A stretch of 64,000 nucleotides of DNA from Chitinophaga arvensicola. Lineage in GTDB: Bacteria > Bacteroidota > Bacteroidia > Chitinophagales > Chitinophagaceae. The stretch lies in contig NZ_FOJG01000001.1 in NCBI RefSeq assembly GCF_900110835.1, positions 3,937,499 through 4,001,498 on the forward strand, read 5' to 3'. The notes under the pieces are model-generated. The model was not told the DNA's origin. It saw only the letters and a program-made list of their open reading frames with translations, and did no database searches. A program made the position numbers and the translations under genes. Positions 35,784 to 43,749 of the stretch are shown piece by piece. Within the stretch, counting starts at the first letter, position 1, and each line of letters opens with the position of its first letter.

Positions 35784-36722
35784 ATGAGAATGGAAACACA
35801 TGTCCGCAAATTCGCGAAGCTATCGTTAGCTGCAGCACTTTTTGCCACGTTATTTACCGCCTGTAAAAAGGAAGATGAACCGGCGCCGCCGGCCAAACCC
35901 GTTGCCACCAATATTGAGATCGGCACCGCCAATAACAAACGCGCCCTGATAGGAAGGGATTTCCATTTCAACGCAGATGTGATTGTTAGCGGAAAGATAG
36001 CGGAAGTACAGTTTAATATCCGCCAGAAAGCCAGTGAAACCTATGCCTCCCAATGGCAGCTGGAACTCAAATGGGACGAATATAAAGGGGTGAAAAATAC
36101 CAACGTGCATAAACACTTTACCATCCCGGCCAATGCCCCGGTAGGAAAGTATGATTGCTTCTTTATTGTACTGGATGAAAACGGCGCTAAACTGGAAATA
36201 AAAGAAGAGCTGATCATCAACGATCCTGCCACTATGCCGGTAGATCCAAAGATCGGAAGGGATATGATTTCCAGGGGCGATTCCCTGATCTATTATATGG
36301 ATACCTGGGTAGAAAAAGAGCTGATCTTTAAAAAGAACGATGTATTGAAAGCACATGCGCAGATCTCCGAAATCAAAGGCGATGGCATTCTTTACACCGT
36401 GCTTATAAAAAAGAAACTGAACTATCATCCTGAAAGCATCGACCAGCTTGATTTCAGCAAAGTGATTGTGATCACTAAAGTAGAGCACAAAGGATTACCC
36501 GCATCTTCCAAGATCGCTACCCTGAAAAACATCAATGGCGTATGGGGTGGAGAACAGATCACTATCGGGGCGGATAAGGATGGCAATGAACCGTCACCTA
36601 ACCCTGTTACCGGTGAAAAGGCCTGGGAATCGGGACAATATAACCTGGTGATTCTCTACAAGAATACCTCTTTTAACATGAGTGTTTATAAATCACTCCC
36701 CATTACGATCGATTATAAATAG
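35784..36722 (+). CDS. DUF4625-type lipoprotein, two-domain form
   Basis: Lipoprotein of 312 residues with lipobox LFTACKK (Cys about residue 30). Beta-sandwich, DUF4625-like sequence is seen in the first half (ALIGRDFHFNADVIVSGKIAEVQFNIR, GKYDCFFIVLDENGAKLEIKEELII). The second half is unlike it and unfamiliar (GRDMISRGDSLIYYMDTWVEKELIF). It follows the TonB receptor by 30 bases and precedes a second DUF4625 gene by 5 bases. It probably sits on the outer membrane with the receptor. Its exact role is unknown. Confidence 0.72.
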   Translation: MRMETHVRKFAKLSLAAALFATLFTACKKEDEPAPPAKPVATNIEIGTANNKRALIGRDFHFNADVIVSGKIAEVQFNIRQKASETYASQWQLELKWDEYKGVKNTNVHKHFTIPANAPVGKYDCFFIVLDENGAKLEIKEELIINDPATMPVDPKIGRDMISRGDSLIYYMDTWVEKELIFKKNDVLKAHAQISEIKGDGILYTVLIKKKLNYHPESIDQLDFSKVIVITKVEHKGLPASSKIATLKNINGVWGGEQITIGADKDGNEPSPNPVTGEKAWESGQYNLVILYKNTSFNMSVYKSLPITIDYK

Positions 36723-36727
36723 TGACC

Positions 36728-37204
36728 ATGAAAAGAATCACCACATCGACGCTGGCTGCGCTGACAATTTTACTGTTTGGGCAGTGCGGCAAGGATAAGA
36801 ACGAGTCCGTAGATACCACCTACCCGGAAATCAATATCACCGCAGCAGATGCTTTTCCGAAGCAATGCAGTGTGATCAAACGGGGAGAAACAATCGTGTT
36901 CCGGGCACAGCTGAGCGACAATGTACAGCTGGGCTCTGTAAGCGTGGATATTCATCATAATTTTGACCATCATACGCATAGCACCGAAGTGGAGAACTGT
37001 AACCTGGAGCCGGTGAAAACGCCACAGTCGCCTTTTCTAATGATAAAATCCTTTCCCATTCCGGCAGGACTGAAAACCTACCAGACGGCGATTGAGATTC
37101 CTGTTCCTGCGAATGTAGATGCAGGTGATTATCATTTTATGATCCGGCTTACCGACAAGGAAGGTTGGCAAACGATCAAAGGACTGAGCATTAAAATTAT
37201 TTAA
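36728..37204 (+). CDS. DUF4625 lipoprotein with His cluster
   Basis: Lipoprotein of 158 residues with a lipobox-like end to the signal peptide (LFGQC, Cys20). The DUF4625 core is seen in PEINITAADAFPKQCSVIKRGETI, SVDIHHNFDHHTHS and DYHFMIRLTDKEGW. His76, 77, 81, 82 and 84 with Asp80 form a dense potential metal site. The ATG at 36728 is preferred to a GTG two codons earlier. It belongs with the TonB receptor and His4 protein upstream; a metal-capturing surface protein is a fair inference. Confidence 0.82.
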   Translation: MKRITTSTLAALTILLFGQCGKDKNESVDTTYPEINITAADAFPKQCSVIKRGETIVFRAQLSDNVQLGSVSVDIHHNFDHHTHSTEVENCNLEPVKTPQSPFLMIKSFPIPAGLKTYQTAIEIPVPANVDAGDYHFMIRLTDKEGWQTIKGLSIKII

Positions 37205-37269
37205 AGGTGCTGGTATGGCGGTAAATATCTCCCGGGATTTACCTAAATTAAGGCCTTATAAATAAAACT

Positions 37270-37833
37270 ATGATGCGTCACCTATTCAGACTATGCCTTT
37301 TACTTTGTGTGGGCCTGCCGGCTATGGCTCAGAAACAGGCGAATGAATTACATTTTACCAGCAGTCAGCAACAGCTCATTACGGTTTATAAAGGCACCAT
37401 TTTCGTGAATGGCAACAAGGCTTTTATTTTTTCGAATGATATCATTAACTATAAGAGCAGGCGTAACCGGCTGATTGAAAACGGCAAGTCTGTATTCCTT
37501 TTCCTGGAAGTGGATGGCCGTCCGAATAAGGACCGGATGTATGTATTCAATATTGATCACTCGCTGGCAGATTCCGTGGTGAACGCGATCAGTTCAGATG
37601 TAAAAGACCTGGACCGAGATGGGAACCTGGAGTTTGGCGGGAGTGACCTGACCGAGAAATATCCATCTGCGGATTCGATGTATTATGTGCCTTCCCGGTT
37701 TTATGAGATAAAGAAGGGTAAGATTACCTATGACGCAGAACTCACAGAAACAACTGATAAGAAGGTAAATGGTATTTTCCTGGCGCATCCAACAGATAAG
37801 CAGGTGATTCCGATACCGAAAAAGCGGCGTTAA
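37270..37833 (+). CDS. Hypothetical secreted protein
   Basis: Protein of 187 residues with a clear signal peptide (HLFRLCLLLCVGLPAMAQ). The mature part is beta-rich with charged loops (IFVNGNKAFIFSNDIINYKSRRNRL, VKDLDRDGNLEFGGSDLTEKYPSADSMYYVPSRFYEIKKG). The DLDRDGNLEFGG segment looks like a calcium-binding or FG-GAP-like loop. No family was recognised. It lies 65 bases after the DUF4625 gene and ends just before a bidirectional terminator. Confidence 0.7.
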   Translation: MMRHLFRLCLLLCVGLPAMAQKQANELHFTSSQQQLITVYKGTIFVNGNKAFIFSNDIINYKSRRNRLIENGKSVFLFLEVDGRPNKDRMYVFNIDHSLADSVVNAISSDVKDLDRDGNLEFGGSDLTEKYPSADSMYYVPSRFYEIKKGKITYDAELTETTDKKVNGIFLAHPTDKQVIPIPKKRR

Positions 37834-37837
37834 GTAA

Positions 37838-37872
37838 AAAAGGCTTTGAGTTACTCAAAGCCTTTTTTTTTA
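37838..37872. terminator. Bidirectional terminator between the secreted-protein gene and msrA
   Basis: AAAGGCTTTGAG (37839-37850) and its complement (37854-37865) enclose a three-base loop. There is a T-run on the plus side and an A-run upstream that serves the minus strand. It separates convergent genes. Confidence 0.9.
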
Positions 37873-38361
37873 TTTCAGTTTCCAGTCGGGCCGTTCAAAG
37901 TGACAGGTATACCCGTATGGATGTTTTTGCAGATAGTTCTGGTGTTCCTCTTCCGCATTCCAGAAATCGGAAGCGGGTACCACTTCTGTTACGATGGTAC
38001 CAGGCCATTTACCGGAGGCCGTCATTTCGGCGATCAGTTGTTTGGCGGTATCCCGTTGTGCGTCGTCCAGGTAAAAAATAGCGGAACGATAGGAAGTGCC
38101 TACATCGTTTCCCTGGCGGTTGCGGGTGGTTGGATCGTGGATCTGGAAGAAATATTCCAGCAGGCCGCGATAAGACAGTATCGTTGGATCAAATGTAATT
38201 TCAATGCCTTCTGCATGGGTGCCATGATGCCGGTAAGTGGCGTTGGGAACATCGCCACCGGTATACCCCACTACGGTGGAGAGCACACCCGGCTGATGCC
38301 GTATCAGTTCTTCCACGCCCCAAAAACAACCTCCGGCGAGGATCGCTTTTTCAATAGCCAT
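37870..38361 (-). CDS. msrA: Peptide-methionine (S)-S-oxide reductase
   Basis: MsrA of 163 residues that repairs oxidised methionine. The catalytic motif is GGCFWGVEE with Cys12. Other family segments are VVGYTGGDVPNATYRHHGTHAEGIEI and HDPTTRNRQGNDVGTSYRSAIF. The enzyme is single-domain, without a fused MsrB. The C-terminus lacks a clear resolving Cys pair, so it may use one Cys or another recycling route. It is transcribed alone, towards a shared terminator. Confidence 0.96.
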   Translation of the reverse strand: MAIEKAILAGGCFWGVEELIRHQPGVLSTVVGYTGGDVPNATYRHHGTHAEGIEITFDPTILSYRGLLEYFFQIHDPTTRNRQGNDVGTSYRSAIFYLDDAQRDTAKQLIAEMTASGKWPGTIVTEVVPASDFWNAEEEHQNYLQKHPYGYTCHFERPDWKLK

Positions 38362-38463
38362 AACTTTCTCTTTTAATCAAATGAAGTGAATGCCTTTTAC
38401 ACCAGGCTGGTTGGAAGCGAAAATAATGATATCTGCGGACAACGCCAATTAGGGGAAAGTACC

Positions 38464-38507
38464 GGAAATCAAAAGGCCGGAACACCTGTTCCGGCCTTTT
38501 GATTTCC
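38464..38507. terminator. Terminator with 21-bp perfect stem
   Basis: Perfect 21-bp inverted repeat (arms 38464-38484 and 38487-38507) with a two-base centre, containing AAAAGGCCGGAACA and complement. It lies 13 bases beyond the stop of the minus-strand lipoprotein gene. The T-runs lie inside the arms, so it can act in both directions. Confidence 0.8.
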
Positions 38508-38520
38508 GTATAAATGCTGA

Positions 38521-39054
38521 TTAGTAAGCGCCGCCTAATTCTGTATGGCCGCTGCCTGCCGGCATATCGTAGAGTTTTGTAACACCGGTGCCATCAAAAT
38601 TGCAGGAGTAAATATCATCTTTGTTGCCCTGCACTTTTGTGTCCTGTACCACAAAGAATAACTTTTTACCGTCCGGAGATAAACGTGGGTGACCGGCAAT
38701 TTCAAGACCCGCGGCCAGGGAGATGTTCACTTTGGCCTGACCGGTACCATCATAGTTCATGGACCATATTTCTGTTGTTTTTGTAGGATCTATTTTCAGG
38801 AACACTACTTTATTGAGCTGGGTAGCGCTACCGCCGCTATTGGCAGACAGTACGCCCGTGCTGCTCACTGTAAGGCCGCTGCCTACTATCACACCACCTA
38901 AAGTAGTGCTGGTAGCGGGAGGCAATTTATAGGCGGAGCCATTGCCGCCGGGTTCTGGTTCTGCGTCTGCAGATTTGGTACAACTAAACTGGAAAAGGAG
39001 AATAGCGGACGAAAACAGGATCAGGGTAAACGATCCTAAAATGAGTTTTTTCAT
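38521..39054 (-). CDS. Lipoprotein with tail-fibre-like motif and partial PD40 propeller repeats
   Basis: Lipoprotein of 177 residues with lipobox LFQFSCTK (Cys about residue 25). After a Pro/Glu/Gly-rich linker comes a segment TSTTLGGVIVGSGLTVSS, which resembles a motif frequent in phage tail-fibre and collar proteins. Then come two WD40-like/PD40 blades as in TolB (SMNYDGTGQAKV, HPRLSPDGKKLFFVV, SCNFDGTGVTKLYD). Two blades cannot close a propeller, so the gene is either truncated or makes a short form. The stop is genuine and is followed by a strong terminator. Confidence 0.7.
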   Translation of the reverse strand: MKKLILGSFTLILFSSAILLFQFSCTKSADAEPEPGGNGSAYKLPPATSTTLGGVIVGSGLTVSSTGVLSANSGGSATQLNKVVFLKIDPTKTTEIWSMNYDGTGQAKVNISLAAGLEIAGHPRLSPDGKKLFFVVQDTKVQGNKDDIYSCNFDGTGVTKLYDMPAGSGHTELGGAY

Positions 39055-39079
39055 GGGATAATTTTAGGTATAACTACAG

Positions 39080-39110
39080 CTTTATGCCAGGCACAATGTA
39101 TTAAAATATA
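39080..39110 (-). promoter_or_regulatory. 31-bp promoter/leader element, copy 1
   Basis: By eye, 25 of 31 positions match the element at 40063-40093. Read on the minus strand it starts TATATTTT (-7-like) and ends GGCATAAAG, 25 bases before the lipoprotein ATG. Confidence 0.5.
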
Positions 39111-39213
39111 TTTATTATTAAAATATTTTATATCTGAAAGATGCCCTTCTGCTGATTGCTGCGTTATAGTCGTTTACCGGGTCCTGTTTTCTAAATTGTC
39201 TTGTTTCGGAAAA

Positions 39214-40041
39214 CTACTGGTAAACCTTTACCCAGTCTACGATCATTTGTACCGGCAATGTACCGGGTTTCACGGCGCCTACCCAGTCGCCGCCCAGCTG
39301 TTGATCTATGAGCAGGTAGAATGGCTGATCATAGGGCCACTGTGAAGGATCTACGTTTTTTACACGTGGGTATACGAATGTTTCTTTTCCATTGAGCAGG
39401 AACACAATCTTATCCGGGTACCAGCTGATGCCAAAGGTGTTGAACTCAAGTGGATTTAGTGCGGCAGTGCCGAAATGAGGTGGATGCTCCGTTTGTTTGA
39501 GGTTCAGGGTATAGTAGGAGTGGGTGGTCTGGTAGAAGATGCTGTCGTAGTTCAGGTGCTCCATGATATCGATCTCCCCGTTTTTCGGGTACTTGCCATA
39601 TTTGTCTGTTTCTGCCAGCATCCACATGGCGGGCCAGGCGCCCTGTGCGCATTCCAGTTTTGCGTGGATTTCAATTTTGCCGTATTGAAAGGCAAACTTT
39701 CCTTTTGTGTAAATGCCTCCTGTCAGGAAGGGGCGGGGATCTTTCAGTGTATCGGGGTTGTTGATGCCGATGAGATATAATTTGCCACTGTCGATCCGGT
39801 AGCAGCGATCGTCGGCCGACATATGTTTGCCCCAGGCTGCATTATTGGGTGGAATACGTGTCCATTTGGTGGTATCGATCTGCGGCCCGTTGAAATCGTC
39901 CTGCCATACCAGTTTCCATTTTTTATCCGCCCATCCTGTTTTTTGCGTATACAGGTAACCGTTATGGCCGCTTCGTTCTGTTACTTTACATGCGGTAAAA
40001 CTCGCTGCCAGGGTGAGCAGGAGAAGAATGTGTTTTTTCAT
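39214..40041 (-). CDS. Glycoside hydrolase family 16 (beta-glucanase-like) lipoprotein
   Basis: Extracellular or surface endo-beta-glucanase-type enzyme of 275 residues. The signal peptide ends in a lipobox (SFTACKV, Cys about residue 18). The catalytic motif is Glu156-Ile-Asp158-Ile-Met-Glu161 (NGEIDIMEHL). Supporting GH16 segments are LVWQDDFNGPQIDTTKW, FQYGKIEIHAKL, GAWPAMWML and PFYLLIDQQLGGDW. The substrate is likely a beta-1,3/1,4-glucan, but GH16 also includes other activities. It is transcribed alone from a -7 element at 40086-40093. Confidence 0.92.
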   Translation of the reverse strand: MKKHILLLLTLAASFTACKVTERSGHNGYLYTQKTGWADKKWKLVWQDDFNGPQIDTTKWTRIPPNNAAWGKHMSADDRCYRIDSGKLYLIGINNPDTLKDPRPFLTGGIYTKGKFAFQYGKIEIHAKLECAQGAWPAMWMLAETDKYGKYPKNGEIDIMEHLNYDSIFYQTTHSYYTLNLKQTEHPPHFGTAALNPLEFNTFGISWYPDKIVFLLNGKETFVYPRVKNVDPSQWPYDQPFYLLIDQQLGGDWVGAVKPGTLPVQMIVDWVKVYQ

Positions 40042-40062
40042 TGCAACTGTTTATCAGGGTGG

Positions 40063-40093
40063 CTTTATGCCGGGCCCGGTGTATACAAATATA
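40063..40093 (-). promoter_or_regulatory. 31-bp promoter/leader element, copy 2 (GH16 promoter)
   Basis: On the minus strand it begins with TATATTTG, an exact -7 consensus (40086-40093), and ends in GGCATAAAG 21 bases before the GH16 ATG. It matches copy 1 at 39080-39110. No -33 TTTG was found at the normal distance. Confidence 0.55.
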
Positions 40094-40171
40094 ACAGCTA
40101 TAATGGATTTATTTCTTCTCCGATAGTAATGTGGTTGATTTTAAAAGAAAGGAATACCAGTTGAGCGGAGT

Positions 40172-40213
40172 AAAATAAAGATGCCCTGTAGTTTATAACT
40201 ACAGGGCATCGTC
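40172..40213 (-). terminator. Rho-independent terminator of the alcohol dehydrogenase gene
   Basis: GATGCCCTGTAGTT (40180-40193) and its complement (40197-40210) with a three-base loop. On the minus strand it is followed by a T-rich tract. It lies 12 bases past the dehydrogenase stop. Confidence 0.85.
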
Positions 40214-40222
40214 TACTGGTGA

Positions 40223-41278
40223 TTAGTTTTTTACAGAAGCCATATCAATTACAAAGCGGTAGTGCACATCGCCTTTCAGCAATCTGTCATACGCTTCGTT
40301 GATCTGCTGGATATTGATCAGCTCAATATCTGCTGTGATATTATGTTTTCCGCAGAAGTCGAGCATTTCCTGTGTTTCTGCAATGCTGCCGATGGTAGAA
40401 CCTGAGAAGCTTCTCCGGGTGGGGATCAGGCTGAATGCGGCAATTGGTAACGGCAGTTCAGGCGCACCCACGAGTGCCAGGGTACCATCTACTTTCAGGC
40501 AGTTCAGGTAGGCGTTTACATCATGCTCTGCAGAAACTGCATCTACTATGAAGTGAAGCTTCCTGGCCTGTTTGCTCATTTGCCCGCTGTCTTTGGACAA
40601 TACTACTTCGTCTGCCCCTAAGCGTTTGGCATCTTCAAACTTCGCTACTGAAGTCGTAAATACTACCACATATGCGCCCATGGCTTTTGCCAGCTTGATA
40701 GCCATATGTCCGAGTCCACCGATACCTACTACACCTACTTTGGTACCGGGGCCAACTTTCCAGTGTTTCAGGGGCGACCAGGTAGTGATACCTGCGCAGA
40801 GCAATGGTGCGGTGGCTGCCAGATCGAGGTTGGCAGGAACATGCAGTACATAGTTTTCATCTACCACTACACTTTCTGAATACCCGCCATAGGTAGGAGT
40901 TCCGAGGTGTTTGTCGGGAGAATTGTAGGTAAGCGTATTACCAGGTTCACAGTATTGTTCCAGACCTTCCTTGCAGTATTCGCATTCGCGGCAGGAATCT
41001 ACCATACAGCCTACTGCGGCGAGATCGCCTACTTTGAATTTACTCACATGGTCGCCTACACGTGTTACCCTGCCTACAATTTCGTGGCCTGGCACCACCG
41101 GGTATACGGTATGATGCCATTCGTTTCTGGCCATGTGCAGGTCAGAGTGACAAACACCGCAGAAGAGGATTTCAATTTCCACATCGTGAGGGGTAGGTGT
41201 TCTGCGGTTGATTTGTAAGGAATTCAGGGGAGCGGTAGCAGATTCCGCACCATATGCTTTTACATTCTTTGTGTTCAT
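40223..41278 (-). CDS. Zinc-dependent NAD(P) alcohol dehydrogenase (cinnamyl-alcohol/YahK type)
   Basis: Medium-chain dehydrogenase/reductase of 351 residues. Catalytic zinc ligands are in GVCHSDLH (Cys43) and PGHEIVGRV. The structural zinc site is the Cys cluster CMVDSCRECEYCKEGLEQYC. The NAD(P) motif is VGVVGIGGLGHMAIKLAKAMG. The set matches broad aldehyde reductases of the YahK/CAD group, which reduce aldehydes with NADPH. It lies 32 bases after a cupin gene on the same strand, and an AraC regulator diverges from the pair. Confidence 0.93.
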   Translation of the reverse strand: MNTKNVKAYGAESATAPLNSLQINRRTPTPHDVEIEILFCGVCHSDLHMARNEWHHTVYPVVPGHEIVGRVTRVGDHVSKFKVGDLAAVGCMVDSCRECEYCKEGLEQYCEPGNTLTYNSPDKHLGTPTYGGYSESVVVDENYVLHVPANLDLAATAPLLCAGITTWSPLKHWKVGPGTKVGVVGIGGLGHMAIKLAKAMGAYVVVFTTSVAKFEDAKRLGADEVVLSKDSGQMSKQARKLHFIVDAVSAEHDVNAYLNCLKVDGTLALVGAPELPLPIAAFSLIPTRRSFSGSTIGSIAETQEMLDFCGKHNITADIELINIQQINEAYDRLLKGDVHYRFVIDMASVKN

Positions 41279-41310
41279 GAAGCTGTTTATTTGGTGGTGT
41301 TGGTAAAAAA

Positions 41311-41709
41311 TTATTGCTGATGATATTGTGCGTCCGTGACCTGCTCCAGCCAGTCGACCGGCGACCCGTTCAATTTTTCCTGGATAGCAATATGGCTCAT
41401 GGCGGTGGTAGCGGTGGCGCCATGCCAGTGCTTTTCTCCCGGGAGAAAGTAGACTACGTCTCCGGGGTGGATGTTCTGCCGGGCATCGCCTTCCCGCTGT
41501 ACCCAGCCGCTGCCGGCGGTAACGATCAGGGTTTGTCCGAGGGGATGGGTATGCCAGGCCGTCCGGGCGCCCGGTTCAAAGGTGACGAGTGCCATAGCTA
41601 CCCGGGCCGGTTCGGGCGGACTGTTCAGCGGATCGATGCGTACGGTACCGGTGAAGTAGTCTGCGGGACCCTTGCCGGAAGGCTGGGAGCCGCTGCGGAT
41701 GATTTCCAT
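41311..41709 (-). CDS. Small cupin protein
   Basis: Single-domain cupin of 132 residues. Cupin motif 1 is ARTAWHTHPLGQTLIVTAGSGWVQ, with the usual two His and a Gln. Motif 2 is PGDVVYFLPGEKHWHGA. It belongs to the group annotated as quercetin-dioxygenase-like or (R)-mandelonitrile-lyase-like cupins. The catalysed reaction is not evident. It is the first gene of a likely two-gene unit with the alcohol dehydrogenase, divergent from an AraC regulator. Confidence 0.88.
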   Translation of the reverse strand: MEIIRSGSQPSGKGPADYFTGTVRIDPLNSPPEPARVAMALVTFEPGARTAWHTHPLGQTLIVTAGSGWVQREGDARQNIHPGDVVYFLPGEKHWHGATATTAMSHIAIQEKLNGSPVDWLEQVTDAQYHQQ

Positions 41710-41919
41710 AGCTTGTTCCGTTTTGATGTTTATGAATGATAGCTCTTACGGTATATGCTGACTAACAACCAGATAGAATAAAAGTTGTTCGTATGCAGCT
41801 GTAAATTGATGTTGCAAAGATCCTGGCTATTCTTTTGCCGGGAGGTATACCGATTACTGTTTTATCTACCAAAATCACTGATTGCCGGGAAGGGGGTATT
41901 CAAACAGCGGGTAAACCAG

Positions 41920-41927
41920 TAACTTTG
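41920..41927 (+). promoter_or_regulatory. -7 promoter element of the AraC-family gene
   Basis: TAACTTTG is an exact match to TAnnTTTG, 20 bases before the ATG at 41948. No convincing -33 element was found, which would fit activator dependence. Confidence 0.5.
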
Positions 41928-41947
41928 GCCATTATAATACGAAGCGT

Positions 41948-42844
41948 ATGGATAAGATCGTGAGATTTGATACTATCAGCCAGTACAATGCCTTTAACCA
42001 TCATGAAACGCTGCACCCGCTGGTGAGCGTGATTGACCTGTCAAAGGCCGCTCCCCGGCAGCATGCCCGGACAAATTTTGGCTTTTATACCGTTTTTCTG
42101 AAAGATGAAAAATGCGGGGATTTACGTTATGGCCGTAATTATTACGATTACCAGGAAGGCACCCTGGTATTCCTCGGGCCCGGCCAGCTGCTGGGTATAG
42201 AGAACAACGGGGAATATTACCAGCCACAGGGCTACGCATTGGTGTTTCACCCGGATCTGATCCATGGCACCTCCCTTGGCCGCCATATGGACGACTACAG
42301 CTTCTTCTCCTATGAAGTATATGAGGCGCTTCACTTATCGGAGCGGGAGCGGCAGGTGGTGCTGGATTGTTTTTCTAAAATAGCCTTCGAACTGGAGCAG
42401 GCGGTAGACAAGCATAGCAAAACGCTCATCGTAACAAATATTGAATTGTTTCTGAATTATTGCTCCCGGTTTTACGACCGGCAGTTCATTACCCGCGATG
42501 GCGCCCACAAGGGAATCCTCGAAAAGTTTGAAAAATTACTGACCGGTTACTTCCAGTCCGATAACCCACAGACGCTTGGGCTCCCATCTGTAGGCTATTG
42601 CGCAGGGCAACTAAATTTATCGGCCAACTACTTCGGGGATCTGATAAAAAAGGAAACCGGCAAATCGGCGCAGGAATATATCCAGTCGAAGCTGATAGAT
42701 ATCGCCAAAGAACGGATCTTTGATCCGGCGAAATCGGTGAGTGAAATCGCCTATGAGCTTGGATTTAAATATCCGCAGCATTTTACCCGCCTGTTCAAAC
42801 AACGGGTAGGCTTCACTCCTAACGAATACAGGATGAGAAATTAA
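41948..42844 (+). CDS. AraC-family transcriptional regulator
   Basis: Regulator of 298 residues. The N-terminal sensing part is a cupin-like fold (GTLVFLGPGQLLGIENNGEYYQPQG). The C-terminal 100 residues hold two helix-turn-helix units (QLNLSANYFGDLIKKETGKSAQEYIQSKLI and SVSEIAYELGFKYPQHFTRLFKQRVGFTPNEYR, shown here only as markers NLSANYFGDLIKKETG and IAYELGFKYPQHF). It diverges from the cupin/alcohol dehydrogenase pair over 238 bases and probably controls it. The inducer is unknown; reactive aldehydes are a guess from the neighbours. Confidence 0.92.
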   Translation: MDKIVRFDTISQYNAFNHHETLHPLVSVIDLSKAAPRQHARTNFGFYTVFLKDEKCGDLRYGRNYYDYQEGTLVFLGPGQLLGIENNGEYYQPQGYALVFHPDLIHGTSLGRHMDDYSFFSYEVYEALHLSERERQVVLDCFSKIAFELEQAVDKHSKTLIVTNIELFLNYCSRFYDRQFITRDGAHKGILEKFEKLLTGYFQSDNPQTLGLPSVGYCAGQLNLSANYFGDLIKKETGKSAQEYIQSKLIDIAKERIFDPAKSVSEIAYELGFKYPQHFTRLFKQRVGFTPNEYRMRN

Positions 42845-42888
42845 GCGAAAGAAAGATTCCTTTTAAGCGTTCATCCCCAACCGGAACC

Positions 42889-42919
42889 ACGGCTACTTAT
42901 CAAGTAGCCGTTCCCTTTT
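42889..42919 (+). terminator. Rho-independent terminator after the AraC-family gene
   Basis: ACGGCTACTT (42889-42898) and its complement (42902-42911) with a three-base loop are followed by a T-run starting at 42916. Confidence 0.8.
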
Positions 42920-43003
42920 TGTACATGACATGTTGAGTTACGGATATTCTTGTTACTTTGCGCCCCAAATCGACCTTAGCTGCAATATTATATCTGACGG
43001 ACC

Positions 43004-43744
43004 ATGAGTGTACTACCTGACATGCCTATACGTAAATGCCTGTATGCTTTTTCTTTATTATGTTTGAGTATTCCCGGTATCGTATCCGCACAAATGTCCG
43101 GTCCTGAAAATGTAATGATCGACGGGAAGCTGTCGGAGTGGGCAGATCCATTACCCAATTTTGATAAAGCCACATTGCTGTATTACGTGGTGCACAACGA
43201 TAAAGACTTTCTGTATATCGCGATTAAGCGTTCCAGGTGGGCCGAAAAGATAAGAGCGGAAGGGCGGATACTATTCAGCGTAGGAGCCACGGGTGTTAAA
43301 GGAAATACGTTGAAGATTGTTTACCCTGCCAGCGATAATTATGATCCCGTAGATATGTGGAACTTCCTGCAATTCAGCCAGCCGGGCAGCCGTAATACAA
43401 CAACAGAGACTATTTACAACGATTATGGTATTCAGGCGGGTGGCCGGTTCTGGACAACGACTGCTGAAAATGGCGATAAAGCGTCGTCATCTTCCGGACA
43501 ATCCGAAAAGCCAATGAATGCGGTGAGCGGTGCTGACTGCGAGCTGGCAATACCGCTTAAGCTTTTGCCGGCCACTACCAGTGGTTACACGATACAGATT
43601 AGTTTACGTGGCGATGCAGCCTCTGCCAGCGCCGTGAGTGTGCTGTCCTCTCTGGGAGGGATGCGGCTTCCGCCCGAAATAGAAGACAAGGTAAGAGACA
43701 CAAACACTTCCACCACACTCACCATTAATTACAGCTTAAAATAG
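43004..43744 (+). CDS. Hypothetical secreted protein, CBM9/DOMON-like start
   Basis: Protein of 246 residues (240 from the ATG at 43022). A signal peptide ends near VSAQM. The sequence after it, VMIDGKLSEWADPLPNFDK followed by DKDFLYIAIKRSRW, is the opening pattern of family-9-like carbohydrate-binding or DOMON sandwiches. The rest is beta-rich with a Ser/Gly linker (NGDKASSSSGQSEK). The ligand is unknown. It lies 5 bases before a TTG-started outer-membrane barrel gene, so the two are probably expressed together. Confidence 0.65.
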   Translation: MSVLPDMPIRKCLYAFSLLCLSIPGIVSAQMSGPENVMIDGKLSEWADPLPNFDKATLLYYVVHNDKDFLYIAIKRSRWAEKIRAEGRILFSVGATGVKGNTLKIVYPASDNYDPVDMWNFLQFSQPGSRNTTTETIYNDYGIQAGGRFWTTTAENGDKASSSSGQSEKPMNAVSGADCELAIPLKLLPATTSGYTIQISLRGDAASASAVSVLSSLGGMRLPPEIEDKVRDTNTSTTLTINYSLK

Positions 43745-43749
43745 AGAAC

